From Caulobacter sp. 602-2 (GTDB lineage Bacteria; Pseudomonadota; Alphaproteobacteria; Caulobacterales; Caulobacteraceae), in the NCBI RefSeq assembly GCF_011043625.1, contig NZ_JAAKGT010000006.1, positions 62,001 to 126,000 on the forward strand: a stretch of 64,000 nucleotides of DNA, written 5' to 3'. The translations under genes and the position numbers were made by a program. This document shows positions 7,270 to 15,969 of this stretch, piece by piece; position 1 is the first letter of the stretch, and each line of letters begins with the position of its first letter. The notes below the pieces were generated by a model. The model was given only the letters and a program-made list of their open reading frames with translations, ran no database searches and was not told the DNA's origin.

Positions 7270-10200
7270 TCAGAACCGCTTGGAGATGTTCATGTACCAG
7301 TAGCGGCCGGTCGAGCTGTGCAGGGAACCCGAGTAGCCGAAGTTGCTCGAGGTGACCGGCGGATCCTTGTCGGCGATGTTGCGAACGCCGACCCGCAGGG
7401 TCGAGCCGTCGAACTGGCCGCTGCTGAACGCGTACTGGCCGTACAGGCTGACCGTGGTCCAGTCCGAGATCGGGAAGTACTGGCCGTCCACCTGGGCGGG
7501 ACCGGTGTCGTAGGTCTCGCCCACATAGTTGACGAACGCGCCCGCGCCCCAGCCGTCCTTGCGCCAGGTGAAGCTGGCGGAGCCGCGGAATTCCGGGAAG
7601 CCGTCCATCTTGATCTGGCTGCCGGCCGACGAGACCGTCAGGCCCGCAAGCGCGCCGCTTTCGATGGCCTGTTGCAGGATCTGCTCGATCGGGCTGGCCG
7701 ACTGGTCGTACTTGGTCAGCTTGGCCACGTTCAGGTTGAAGCCGAAGTCGCCCCAGGGGGTGTCGTCCAGGTCGTAGGCCAGCGAGAAGTCGACGCCCTG
7801 AACCACGCGCGGCTGCAGGTTCATGTAGGTGTCGCTGATGTAGGCGATGGCGCCGACGGTGTTGGTGCCGACCGGGTCGTCACGCACGACGTTGGGGTTG
7901 TAGCTCCCCTGCTGACGCAGCAGCAGGTCGTAGGCGATCTGGTTGTAGCCGCCCAGGATGCCGATGACGTTCTTTTCCCGGATCGACCAGAAGTCGGTCG
8001 TCAGGGTCAGGCGGCCGTATTCCACCGGGATGAACTTGGGCTGGTAGACGAAGCCGATCGAGGCGTTGTCGGCGTCTTCCGGTTTCAGGTCCTTGTTGCC
8101 CTGGCGCACTTCCAGCGTCGAGGTGCTGGCGCAGGTCGTGGCCGTCGGGGTGTTGATCCGGCAGAAGGCGTAGTCGGGACGGCCGTTCGAGACGGTCGAG
8201 CCCTCGCTGTAGAACTGCGGCAGGTTCGGCGCGCGGAAGCTCTGCGACACCGAGGTGCGGAACGACAGGCCCTGGCCGACCTTCCAGAGCAGGGCGCCCT
8301 TCGGCTTCAGCACGTTGCCGAAGTCCGAATAGTACTCGTCGCGGGCGGCCAGCTGCAGGGTGACTTCCTCGACGAACGGGATGTTCATCTCGGGCGAGAT
8401 GATCGGCACGGCCAGTTCGGCGAAGGCCGAGCTGATGACGCGGTCGCCCTTGATGTCCGGCGAGCCGGAAGCCCCCAGGACGTCGCTGCCGTAGGTCACG
8501 CCGGTGACGCTGTTGGTGTAGGTGGTCGTGCCGTCCAGGCGGTCGTCACGATCGTCCTTGTAGGTCTCGCGGCGCACTTCGACGCCCGAGGCGAAGCCGA
8601 CGTCGCCGCCCGGCAGGGTGAAGAGGTCCTTCTTGGAGACCTTGAAGTCCCACATCGCCAGCGAGGTCTCGCTGATGCGGTAGACGTCGATCAGGAACGA
8701 GTTGATCGTCGCCTGGCTGTTGCCGGTGGCGTCGTCGCCCGACCAGTTGGTCAGCGAGCCGCCGTTGAACGGGTTGTAGGCGCTGGAGTCCGTGCGGTTC
8801 AGAGCCTGCTGGAAGAGCGTGTTGCTGATGGCGTTGTGGGTCTTGTCCTTCGTCCGGGCGAACGAATAGAGACCCGCCGACTCCCACTTCCAGCCTTCGC
8901 CGAACGTGCCCTTCAGGCCGCCCAGCAGGCGATAGCTGTCGTCGGTGACGGTGTAGGTGCGCGGACCCGCATCGACCGGACGGTAGGTGGTGATGTTCAT
9001 CGCCACGCCCGAGGCGCCCACGCCGGTCAGGCCCGACAGGCGGTTGGGGTTGGCGCTGCCATCGGCCAGGGTGGTGGCGCCGAAGGGGTTCCAGTAGGCG
9101 TTGGCCGCGATGCTGATCGGGGCCGACGAGATCGGGGCCGACTGCTCGCGCTGGCCGGTGAACAGGGCGTGGTAGTAGCCGGCTTCACCGAAGAAGGTCA
9201 TGCCGTTGTCGAGGTCGCGCTCGACGGTGCTGAACAGGTTGGTGCGCTCCAGGCCGCCCTTGAGGGTGCGCTGGGGGTTCTCGTCATAGCGCAGGTCGCG
9301 GTCGGCGGCGCCGGTGATGGTGCCCGACTTGATGCAGAGGCTGCCGGCCAGGACGGCGCTGCTGCAGCCGGCGGCCGTGTTGGCGGTCGGCTCGATGTGG
9401 AACACGCCCGAGGTCGTCAGGGCCACGCCGTTCTGGCGGGGCGCGGTCGACGACGGGATCAGCGTGAACGAACCCCAGGGGCTGGAGGTCGAGCGGTTGT
9501 CGAAGCTGGTGCTGCCGGCCCAGGGGGTGTCGGCGATCTGGCTGCGGTGATCTTCGCTGGCGGCGTAGTCGCGCTCGGTCGCCATCATGCGGCTGTGGGC
9601 GGTGTACGAACCGAAGAAGGTCAGGCGCGTGCCGTCTTCCAGGCGCGTGCCGGCCTTCAGGTTGACGGTGCCTTCGCGATAGCCGGTGCCTTCCGAGCCG
9701 CCGACCTGGGCTTCGACGCGCAGGCCCTGGAACTTGGTGTCGAGCACGGTGTTGACCACGCCGGCCACGGCGTCCGAGCCGTAGAGCGCGCCGGCGCCGT
9801 CGCGCAGCACTTCGACGCGTTTGACGCCGGCCACGGGCAGGGCGTTGGTGTTGACGGTCTGCACCGGCACCAGGTTCTCGGTCTGGGTGCCCGGGTGCAG
9901 CACGGCGCGGCGGCCGTTCAGCAGGGCCAGGGTGTTGCCGGTGCCGAGGCTGCGCAGGTTCAGCGACGAGACGTCGCCGCGGGCGTCGTTCAGGTTGCCG
10001 GTGGTGCGGGCTTCCTGGAACTGCACGTCGCCGGCCTGCGGGATCGAGCGGAACAGCTCGTCACCCGAGACGGCGCCGGTGGCGATGATGTCCTTCTCGG
10101 TCACGACCGAGACGGGGAGGGCTTCGGTGGTGCGGGCGCCTTCGATCTGGCTGCCGACCACGATGATGGCTTCGACTTCGGCGACTTGTTCGGAAGCCGC

Positions 10201-10560
10201 TTCAGTCGCGGCGGCTTCCGACTGGGGGCGGGCGGCCGGCGCGGCGCGCAGGGTGATGGTCTTGCCGTCGTCGGAGGCGACGACCAGGCCGGCGGCGTCG
10301 GCCAGGCGCTTCAGCGCCTCGGCGTCCGACAGGTCGCCGGTGACGGCCGGGGTCTTGCGGCCGGTGGCGGCCTCGTACGGGAACAGCACCTGCTTGCCGG
10401 TCTGCTTGGCGTAGGTCTGCAGCGCCGACACCGCGTCCTGCGGCGGGATGTTGAAGGTGTGGCGCGCGCCCTGGGCGGCGGCCTGGCCCGCGATCGTCAG
10501 GACGGCGGCGGACGCCAGCAGCAAGCCGCGGACGGCCCGGCGACGTTGGTTCGTACGCAT
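7270..10560 (-). CDS. TonB-dependent outer-membrane receptor with STN signalling domain
   Basis: An outer-membrane active transporter of about 1096 residues. A signal peptide (RRRAVRGLLLASAAVLTIAG, cut near AQA) is followed by an STN (secretin/TonB short N-terminal) domain at about residues 33-100, as in FecA-type transducers that contact an anti-sigma factor. The plug is recognisable by the TonB-box-like IIVVGSQIEG, the LRSLGTGNTLALLNGRR block and VKRVEVLRDGAGALYGSDAVAGVVN. The remaining sequence is a long beta-barrel ending in the aromatic C-terminus ...MNISKRF. The substrate is not evident. The ATG at 10560 is preferred; an in-frame TTG lies two codons upstream. The FecR and sigma genes at 11421-12982 point the same way, so surface signalling is likely. 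An 860-bp gap implies its own promoter. Confidence 0.95.
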   Translation of the reverse strand: MRTNQRRRAVRGLLLASAAVLTIAGQAAAQGARHTFNIPPQDAVSALQTYAKQTGKQVLFPYEAATGRKTPAVTGDLSDAEALKRLADAAGLVVASDDGKTITLRAAPAARPQSEAAATEAASEQVAEVEAIIVVGSQIEGARTTEALPVSVVTEKDIIATGAVSGDELFRSIPQAGDVQFQEARTTGNLNDARGDVSSLNLRSLGTGNTLALLNGRRAVLHPGTQTENLVPVQTVNTNALPVAGVKRVEVLRDGAGALYGSDAVAGVVNTVLDTKFQGLRVEAQVGGSEGTGYREGTVNLKAGTRLEDGTRLTFFGSYTAHSRMMATERDYAASEDHRSQIADTPWAGSTSFDNRSTSSPWGSFTLIPSSTAPRQNGVALTTSGVFHIEPTANTAAGCSSAVLAGSLCIKSGTITGAADRDLRYDENPQRTLKGGLERTNLFSTVERDLDNGMTFFGEAGYYHALFTGQREQSAPISSAPISIAANAYWNPFGATTLADGSANPNRLSGLTGVGASGVAMNITTYRPVDAGPRTYTVTDDSYRLLGGLKGTFGEGWKWESAGLYSFARTKDKTHNAISNTLFQQALNRTDSSAYNPFNGGSLTNWSGDDATGNSQATINSFLIDVYRISETSLAMWDFKVSKKDLFTLPGGDVGFASGVEVRRETYKDDRDDRLDGTTTYTNSVTGVTYGSDVLGASGSPDIKGDRVISSAFAELAVPIISPEMNIPFVEEVTLQLAARDEYYSDFGNVLKPKGALLWKVGQGLSFRTSVSQSFRAPNLPQFYSEGSTVSNGRPDYAFCRINTPTATTCASTSTLEVRQGNKDLKPEDADNASIGFVYQPKFIPVEYGRLTLTTDFWSIREKNVIGILGGYNQIAYDLLLRQQGSYNPNVVRDDPVGTNTVGAIAYISDTYMNLQPRVVQGVDFSLAYDLDDTPWGDFGFNLNVAKLTKYDQSASPIEQILQQAIESGALAGLTVSSAGSQIKMDGFPEFRGSASFTWRKDGWGAGAFVNYVGETYDTGPAQVDGQYFPISDWTTVSLYGQYAFSSGQFDGSTLRVGVRNIADKDPPVTSSNFGYSGSLHSSTGRYWYMNISKRF

Positions 10561-10712
10561 GGACAAGTTCGAAAGACCCCTTTGTCCGTCGCGCCCCCTC
10601 GACGCGACGTTCTTATGGCCTTCGACGGGGGACCGTGGGGAAACCTCCAGTCGCCGACCGAAATTTTGTGGCGGCGGTGTGACGAGTGTGGCGTTGGCGC
10701 CACTAGGGGAGG

Positions 10713-10741
10713 GCTGATGCTCCCCCAGAGGGGGAGGATCT
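10713..10741. repeat. Fragment of palindrome family D
   Basis: The stretch CTCCCCCAGAGGGGGAGGAT matches the right arm of the complete element at 44142-44278. It lies directly before the family A element in the receptor upstream region. Confidence 0.5.
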
Positions 10742-10753
10742 TGGCTGGCGCCT

Positions 10754-10857
10754 TGCGTCCTTCGAGGCCCGCTGCGCGGGCGCCTCAGGATGAGGAAGTC
10801 ATAGCTCTAAGCTCCTCATCCTGAGGTGCGAGCCGAAGGCGAGCCTCGAAGGACGCA
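10754..10857. repeat. Intergenic palindrome family A, copy 1 (104 bp)
   Basis: Outer arms TGCGTCCTTCGAGGC and GCCTCGAAGGACGCA are perfect inverted repeats. Inner arms CCTCAGGATGAGGA and TCCTCATCCTGAGG also pair, giving a long cruciform-capable element. A second 104-bp copy lies at 46704-46807, differing mainly in the central loop. Confidence 0.9.
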
Positions 10858-11420
10858 TGGCTTTTCAGCCTCTCGTGGAAACCACGGAAGTTGATGGAGA
10901 GGGCGCGGGGCGTCCGGGCCTCGCCCGGATGTGTTTGTTTCAAGTACCGTTTCGACGAAGCTTAAACGCCCCGCGCGATCGTTATTCCTCAGGCCGGGAC
11001 GCGCAGGCCTCTTCCGCCTTTTGCCCCTTCCCCATGCAGTGCGCCCCGTTTCTTGGCGGCCAGGCGTGCATGGCGGCGCGGACCCTTGGACGGGCGGAGG
11101 TTCATGACAGGCGAACCAACCGATAGGCGGGTTTACGTCCCCCGCCCTCTAAACCCGCTCGATCGCATCCACGTCGCCGCTTCGGGCCGGATCCTTGCGC
11201 CCTCTCCCTGCGACGGGACCCGTTGATTATGCCGCCGGTTTCAGCGCGTCTGATCGGCGAGCGTGAGAAAGTTGCAAGTGGTTGAGTTGGTTCAAGAGTT
11301 TTCGATGTCCGCAGAGGATGGACGGACGTCTATCCCCGTCCGAGCCACTTTTCCCTTCCCGTCGGCGGATAGGGGAAGGGCTTTGAGCGGCGAAAACGTC
11401 CCCCCTCCGGCCTTCGGCCG
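10858..11420. other. 560-bp intergenic stretch without a convincing gene
   Basis: Between the family A repeat and the end of fecR I find no reading frame with a credible start, family match or codon pattern. The last 100 bp contain C-rich/G-rich fragments (CCCCTTCC, GGGGAAGGG) like other family D remnants. A short inverted repeat GGACGG/CCGTCC sits near 11320-11355. It may hold part of the receptor promoter region, but no sigma site is identifiable by eye. Confidence 0.5.
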
Positions 11421-12425
11421 CTACCCCTTGCGCGCCAGGCGGATCACGCCGTCTTCGCCTTCGCTGACGCGCACCGGGAAGGTGTGGGTGACGGCGGTGA
11501 CGAAGGCCATGGGTTCGGTGCTCTGGAAGTAGCCGGCCAGACGCAGGTCGGCGATCGATGGGTCGGCGATGCGCACCTTGCGGCGGTTGTAGCGGTTGAA
11601 CTCGGCCACGGCCTGGCTCAGCGACTGGCCGTTCAGCGCGATGGCGCCCTGGCGCCAGGCCAGGGCCCGGTCGATCTCGGCGTCCGACAGCGGCTGGGCG
11701 TGGCTGCCGCCCGGGCCGTAGACCATGGCCGTTCCGGCCGCGACCTTGGTCTCCCTGGCGGGGCCGTCGCCGTCGGGCTCGACCTGAGCGGCGCCGCGGC
11801 GCACGGTGACGGCGGCGTTCTCGGCGCCCAGGCGGACGGAAAGCTCGCCGCCGGTGGTGGCGATGCGGGCGTCGCGGGCCTTGACCACGAAGGGGCGCGC
11901 GTCGGCGGCGGCCTCGAACAGGGCCTCGCCCTTGACCAGCTTCACCTCGCGCACGCCGCCGCGATAACGCACCACGACCTTGCTGTCGGTGTTGAGCTCG
12001 ATGCGGCTGTTGTCGGCCAGCACCACGACGCGGCGCTCGCCGATGTCGGTGGCGTAGGCGGTCGAGGCGGTGGCGGTCATCACGCCGGTCCCGACCACGC
12101 CGGCGACGGCGGCCAGCGCGGCCATCATCGTCCAGGGCGAGCGGCGGTCGAAGGCGCGGCGGGGCGCGTCTTCCGGCGCGAGGAGGTCGGCGTCGGGCTT
12201 GGCGCCCGAGGCCAGGCCGCCGGGCTTGAAGGCGCGCAGGCGCTCGGTCCGCTCCCAGGCGGCGTGCTCGCGCTCGAACGCGGCCTCGTGCTCGAAGCTT
12301 TCGGCGCGCCAGGCCTCGAAGGCCGCGCGCACGTCAGACGCGCAGGCGGGATCGGACAGCCGCACCGCCCATTCGGCGGCGGCCGCTCTTACCGCTTCGC
12401 GTCGCGATCCCGCTTCCCGGCCCAT
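11421..12425 (-). CDS. FecR-family anti-sigma factor / iron-type sensor
   Basis: A 334-residue FecR-like membrane protein that would relay a signal from the TonB receptor to the ECF sigma factor. The N-terminal cytoplasmic part carries the DUF4880-like anti-sigma segment (AAAEWAVRLSD, FEAWRAESFEHEAAFER). A single transmembrane helix lies near residues 100-120 (MMAALAAVAGVVGTGVMTA). The periplasmic FecR domain follows (IGERRVVVLADNSRIELNTDS, VKLVKGEALFEA), then a C-terminal STN-like segment (LSQAVAEFNRYNRRKVRIAD). I chose ATG 12425, which overlaps the sigma gene by 37 bp; an in-frame extension upstream reads through unrelated sequence. The tight overlap argues for co-translation with the sigma factor. 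Confidence 0.92.
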   Translation of the reverse strand: MGREAGSRREAVRAAAAEWAVRLSDPACASDVRAAFEAWRAESFEHEAAFEREHAAWERTERLRAFKPGGLASGAKPDADLLAPEDAPRRAFDRRSPWTMMAALAAVAGVVGTGVMTATASTAYATDIGERRVVVLADNSRIELNTDSKVVVRYRGGVREVKLVKGEALFEAAADARPFVVKARDARIATTGGELSVRLGAENAAVTVRRGAAQVEPDGDGPARETKVAAGTAMVYGPGGSHAQPLSDAEIDRALAWRQGAIALNGQSLSQAVAEFNRYNRRKVRIADPSIADLRLAGYFQSTEPMAFVTAVTHTFPVRVSEGEDGVIRLARKG

Positions 12426-12982
12426 GAACGCCCTTCGTCGATACGCACTGGTTGGGTCGCGCCCGCGCGGCCCAGCTTTTCGGAACAATAGCGAAGCCCC
12501 TTGATCAGGTGCTTCTCGACTGTTGAGACGGACAAGCCCATGCGGACCGCTATCTCGCCCGGTGAAAGGCTATAGACTTTCCTCAGGGTGAATACACGCC
12601 GACATTGTGTCGGCAGTTCCGATATCGCCTCGCGAAGCTGGCGAAGTTCGTCGCGCGAGACCAGCGTGGCCTCGGGGCCGGGGGTCTCGTCCATGCCGCC
12701 GATCAGCTCGAAGTCGGCGACGGCGGTGATGGTCAGCACCTTGCGGCGGCGCAGGCCGTCGAAGGCCACGTTGCGCAGGGTGCGAGAGGCGAAGGCGGCC
12801 GGGTTGGTGATCTCGCGCCAGGTCTTGCAGGCGATCACGCGGGTGAAGGCGTCGTGGACCAGATCCTCCGGATCGGCCTCGCCGTCGCGGCAGAACTTGC
12901 GCGCATAGGCCAGAAGCCTGGGCTCCAGGGGCAGGATCTCCCTCCGGAACCAGGCGCGCCGCTCTTCGTCGTCTGCTGTCAT
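12389..12982 (-). CDS. ECF RNA polymerase sigma factor, FecI-like
   Basis: A 197-residue extracytoplasmic-function sigma factor. Region 2 is seen in LLAYARKFCRDGEADPEDLVHDAFTRV (quoted here as two blocks, AYARKFCRDG and DPEDLVHDAFTRV) and the -10 binding helix near residues 60-80. Region 4 is CRRVFTLRKVYSLSPGEIA followed by the helix-turn-helix LSVSTVEKHLIKGL. It lies first in the sigma-fecR-receptor order and overlaps fecR by 37 bp, the usual arrangement for surface signalling. The ATG at 12982 starts a typical acidic N-terminus (MTADDEER). The upstream 209 bp to the UdgX gene must contain its promoter. Confidence 0.93.
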   Translation of the reverse strand: MTADDEERRAWFRREILPLEPRLLAYARKFCRDGEADPEDLVHDAFTRVIACKTWREITNPAAFASRTLRNVAFDGLRRRKVLTITAVADFELIGGMDETPGPEATLVSRDELRQLREAISELPTQCRRVFTLRKVYSLSPGEIAVRMGLSVSTVEKHLIKGLRYCSEKLGRAGATQPVRIDEGRSWAGKRDRDAKR

Positions 12983-13191
12983 CGCCCTCTTCCCCGGCCG
13001 GGAACCAACCCTGGCAGCGCCGTCGTGGCAAGAGGCGAACGGCGCCCCGGGCGGCGGGGAGGGCTTATGCGCCCGGTTCCGGCCGCAAGTATTACGAGGC
13101 GGGGCAAGGGATTGCGCCGCAGAGAGCGACGCCGAAAGTTTGAGCAGATTTTTTGCGCGCGGCGCTCGCCAGGCGGGCGGCTTTGCTCGCT

Positions 13192-14637
13192 TCAGTCGAT
13201 CAGTTTTGCGAGCTCGCCCGCAAGGCGCAGGTCGCCGACGAATTCGGCGCGGGCCCGTTCGCGTGCGTCGGCGTCGGGCAGGCGCAGCAGGAACGAGGGG
13301 TGATAGGTGACGACCAGTTGGGCCTGGCCGCCGCCTTGATCCGGCAGTTGCAGCGGCCGGCCGCGGCTTTCGCCCACCGGCGCAGCCTTGCCCGTCACCG
13401 CCAGGGCCGCCGTCGCGCCCAGGGCGACGATCACGCGGGGGCGCACCAGCCGCCGCTCGGCGTCGAGCCACCAGCGGCAGGCCGTGACCTCGCCGCGATC
13501 GGGGGTCTTGTGGATCCGCCGCTTGCCGCGCGGCTCGTGCTTGAAGTGCTTGACCGCGTTGGTGACGAAGGTGCGATCGCGCGGCACGCCGGCCTCTTTC
13601 AGCGCCGCCTCGAACACCTGGCCGGCGGGGCCGACGAAGGGCAGGCCGGCCAGGTCTTCCTGGTCGCCTGGCTGTTCGCCGACGAACATCAGCGGAGCAT
13701 GGGCCGCGCCTTGCCCGGGCACGGCCTGGGTGGCGTCGCGCCACAGCGCGCACCGGCGGCAGACCTGGGCGGCGGCGGCGACCTCGTCGAGGCTGGTCGG
13801 CAGGTCGCCGTTGTAGGCCCCGTCGCGCGCGTGGCGCAGGGCGGCCTTCAGCACCCGGTCGGGCGGCGGGGAGGGCGTAGCGGCGACCATGGCGGCTGCG
13901 CGCGCCTGGGCGGTCTCGACCAGTTCCGGAATAAGCCGCGCCTCGGGCAGGTTGCGCCAGTACCGCTTGGGCATCTCCTGGCGCATCATCCGCTCGTTCA
14001 GCCGCGCGGGGTTGAAGATCGAGGCGTAGTAGGTGCGCCAGAGCTCTTCCTGGGCGTCTTCGGACGGCGCGTCGGCTGGATCGGCGCCTTCGGAGACCTT
14101 CAGCGTCTGGCCGTCCCAGGCCACGCAGGCGTCGGGCGTCAGGATCGTCCAGGTCATGTTGGTGAAGCGGCGGGCGAAGAACGGCGCGGCGGCTTCGGTG
14201 ACGCGATGGGCCGGCTCGAACCAGGCGGCGTAGGTCTCGGGCTCGGTCTCGACGAGGCGAAAGCGCACGAAGGCGTGCATCTTGTGGATCGCGCGGGCCA
14301 CGGCCTTCTGCATGTCGCGCGCCCGGGCCATGTCGGGATCGGCGGGGTTCTCGATCAGCCGCGGCTCGCGCTCCAGCCGCCACAGCAGCCGATAGAGCAG
14401 GGAAAAGCGCTCGCCGGAACGGTGCAGGACCACCGACCGGGCGAGGTCGACGAAGGCCGGCGGGACGGTGAAGGCCCCGGCGGCGGGGGAGGGCGTCTCG
14501 ACCGGTGCGGCTTCGAAAAGGTCGGCCTCGACCGTCCAGAGCACCGCATCGGGCGCGACGCCCTCGGCGCGCAGCCGCCGCGCGGCCGTCCGCCAGCCGT
14601 CGAAGTCGATCTCGGAAGAAAGCCGCACCACCCGCAT
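13192..14637 (-). CDS. DUF4130-UdgX fusion: DNA-repair protein with uracil-DNA glycosylase-like domain
   Basis: A 481-residue two-domain protein. The N-terminal part (about residues 1-260) matches the DUF4130 / TIGR03915 putative DNA-repair domain (DMQKAVARAIHKMHAFVRFR, EPAHRVTEAAAPFFARRF). The C-terminal part (about 280-481) is a family 4-like uracil-DNA glycosylase of the UdgX type. It has the cluster-ligand motif CRRCALW, the active-site G320-E-Q-P-G-D325-Q-E-D and the UdgX-specific loop KRRIHKTP with His at 376. In characterised UdgX that His forms a covalent bond with DNA at uracil. Its start codon overlaps the radical SAM stop by one base (TGATG), so the two are translationally coupled. 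Confidence 0.92.
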   Translation of the reverse strand: MRVVRLSSEIDFDGWRTAARRLRAEGVAPDAVLWTVEADLFEAAPVETPSPAAGAFTVPPAFVDLARSVVLHRSGERFSLLYRLLWRLEREPRLIENPADPDMARARDMQKAVARAIHKMHAFVRFRLVETEPETYAAWFEPAHRVTEAAAPFFARRFTNMTWTILTPDACVAWDGQTLKVSEGADPADAPSEDAQEELWRTYYASIFNPARLNERMMRQEMPKRYWRNLPEARLIPELVETAQARAAAMVAATPSPPPDRVLKAALRHARDGAYNGDLPTSLDEVAAAAQVCRRCALWRDATQAVPGQGAAHAPLMFVGEQPGDQEDLAGLPFVGPAGQVFEAALKEAGVPRDRTFVTNAVKHFKHEPRGKRRIHKTPDRGEVTACRWWLDAERRLVRPRVIVALGATAALAVTGKAAPVGESRGRPLQLPDQGGGQAQLVVTYHPSFLLRLPDADARERARAEFVGDLRLAGELAKLID

Positions 14638-15857
14638 CAGAACAGGCTCAGTTGGGCCGGTTCGACCAAGCGGGCCTTCAGGTGCTGGCCGTCGGTCGCC
14701 GCGCCCGGCGTCCAGCCCTCGGCGACGACGAAGGCCTGGGCCCGCTTGACCACGGCGCCCACGCGCCTCAGGTCGTCCATCGTCAACCGCGCCTGCCTGC
14801 GGGCCGCGAGGATGCGGTCGACGGCCTTGGCGCCCAGGCCCGGCACGCGCAGCAGGGTCTCGCGGTCGGCGGTGTTGACGTCGACGGGGAACCTGTCGCG
14901 GTTTCGCAGGGCCCAGGCGGTCTTGGGATCGACCGACAGGTCCAGATCCTCGCCTTCGCCGATGATCTCGGGCTGGGCGAAGCCGTAGAACCGCATCAGC
15001 CAGTCGGCCTGGTAGAGGCGGTGTTCGCGCAGCAGCGGCGGCCGGCTGGAGGGCAGGCGGCGGCTGGCGTCCGGGATCGGGCTGAAGGCCGAGTAGTAGA
15101 CGCGGCTGAGGCGATAGGCGCCGTACAGCGAGGCGCTGCGGGCCAGGATGTCGCCGTCGCTGGCCGCGTCGGCGCCGACGATCAGCTGGGTCGACTGGCT
15201 GCGGGCGAAGGTCTTGCGCGGCGCCTTGCGGGCCGGCTCGGCGCGCTCGTCGATGGCCAGGCGCATGCGGCCCATGGCCCGCTTGATGTCGCCGACGTCC
15301 TTCTCAGGGGCCAGGGACTTCAGGCTGTCGTCGCGGGGCAGCTCGATGTTGATCGACACCCGGTCGGCGTAGAGCCCGGCCTCGGCGGCCAGTTCCGGCG
15401 AGGCCTCTGGGATGAGTTTCAGGTGGATGTAGCCCCGGAAGTCGTGGTCCAGCCGCAGGCTTTTGGCGATGCGGACCATCTCTTCCATCGTGTAGTCGCC
15501 GCTCTGGATCACGCCCGACGACAGGAACAAGCCCTCGATGTAGTTGCGCTTGTAGAAGTTGAGGGTGAGGTCGACGACCTCCTTCACCGAGAACCGCGCG
15601 CGCGGCGTGTTCGACGACACCCGGTTGATGCAGTAGGCGCAGTCGTAGATGCAGAAGTTGGTCAGCAGGATCTTCAAGAGGCTGATGCAGCGTCCATCCG
15701 GCGCGTAGGCGTGGCAGATGCCCATGCCCTCGGTGGAGCCGACGCCCTTGCCGCCGACCGAGTCGCGTTTTTCGCCCCCCGAGGAGGCGCAGGAAGCGTC
15801 GTACTTGGCGGCGTCGGCGAGAATGGCGAGCTTGCGGCGGATATCGAGAACGGCCAT
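14637..15857 (-). CDS. Putative DNA modification/repair radical SAM protein (TIGR03916-like)
   Basis: A 406-residue radical SAM enzyme with the 4Fe-4S ligand motif C69-IYD-C73-AY-C76. A Gly-rich N-terminal block (GEKRDSVGGKGVGSTEGMGI) precedes it and is typical of this family. The C-terminal 80 residues carry a helix-hairpin-helix of ComEA type (DVNTADRETLLRVPGLGAKA), a DNA-binding fold. The reaction is unknown. The family nearly always sits next to the DUF4130/UdgX gene, as here, where its TGA overlaps the next ATG. ATG 15857 is preferred over a GTG two codons upstream. It is divergent from a small gene starting at 15970. Confidence 0.92.
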   Translation of the reverse strand: MAVLDIRRKLAILADAAKYDASCASSGGEKRDSVGGKGVGSTEGMGICHAYAPDGRCISLLKILLTNFCIYDCAYCINRVSSNTPRARFSVKEVVDLTLNFYKRNYIEGLFLSSGVIQSGDYTMEEMVRIAKSLRLDHDFRGYIHLKLIPEASPELAAEAGLYADRVSINIELPRDDSLKSLAPEKDVGDIKRAMGRMRLAIDERAEPARKAPRKTFARSQSTQLIVGADAASDGDILARSASLYGAYRLSRVYYSAFSPIPDASRRLPSSRPPLLREHRLYQADWLMRFYGFAQPEIIGEGEDLDLSVDPKTAWALRNRDRFPVDVNTADRETLLRVPGLGAKAVDRILAARRQARLTMDDLRRVGAVVKRAQAFVVAEGWTPGAATDGQHLKARLVEPAQLSLF

Positions 15858-15969
15858 CCGCACAGTCTATAGTTCTCATTTTGTTCCGTCGAGTTGCGCG
15901 GTGTCGCACCTTGGCGCGGAACCGGGCGAGGGCCTCGCGCGATCCCCTTGCAGGCAAGGGAGTTCCGCC

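Noticed and set aside
7195-10824. Very long open frame antisense to the TonB receptor
   Set aside because: Its translation is rich in Ala, Gly, Val, Asp and His in a pattern typical of antisense shadows of GC-rich genes, and the opposite strand encodes a full receptor with all domains.
10857-11126. 89-codon frame after family A repeat
   Set aside because: Starts inside the repeat, has no ribosome binding site and no recognisable composition.
11263-11532. 89-codon frame overlapping the 3' end of fecR
   Set aside because: Overlaps fecR on the opposite strand, low conservation-like features.
12983-14383. Long N-terminal extension of the ECF sigma frame
   Set aside because: The extension overlaps UdgX on the same strand in another frame and is Arg/Pro-rich; the sigma domain starts cleanly at ATG 12982.
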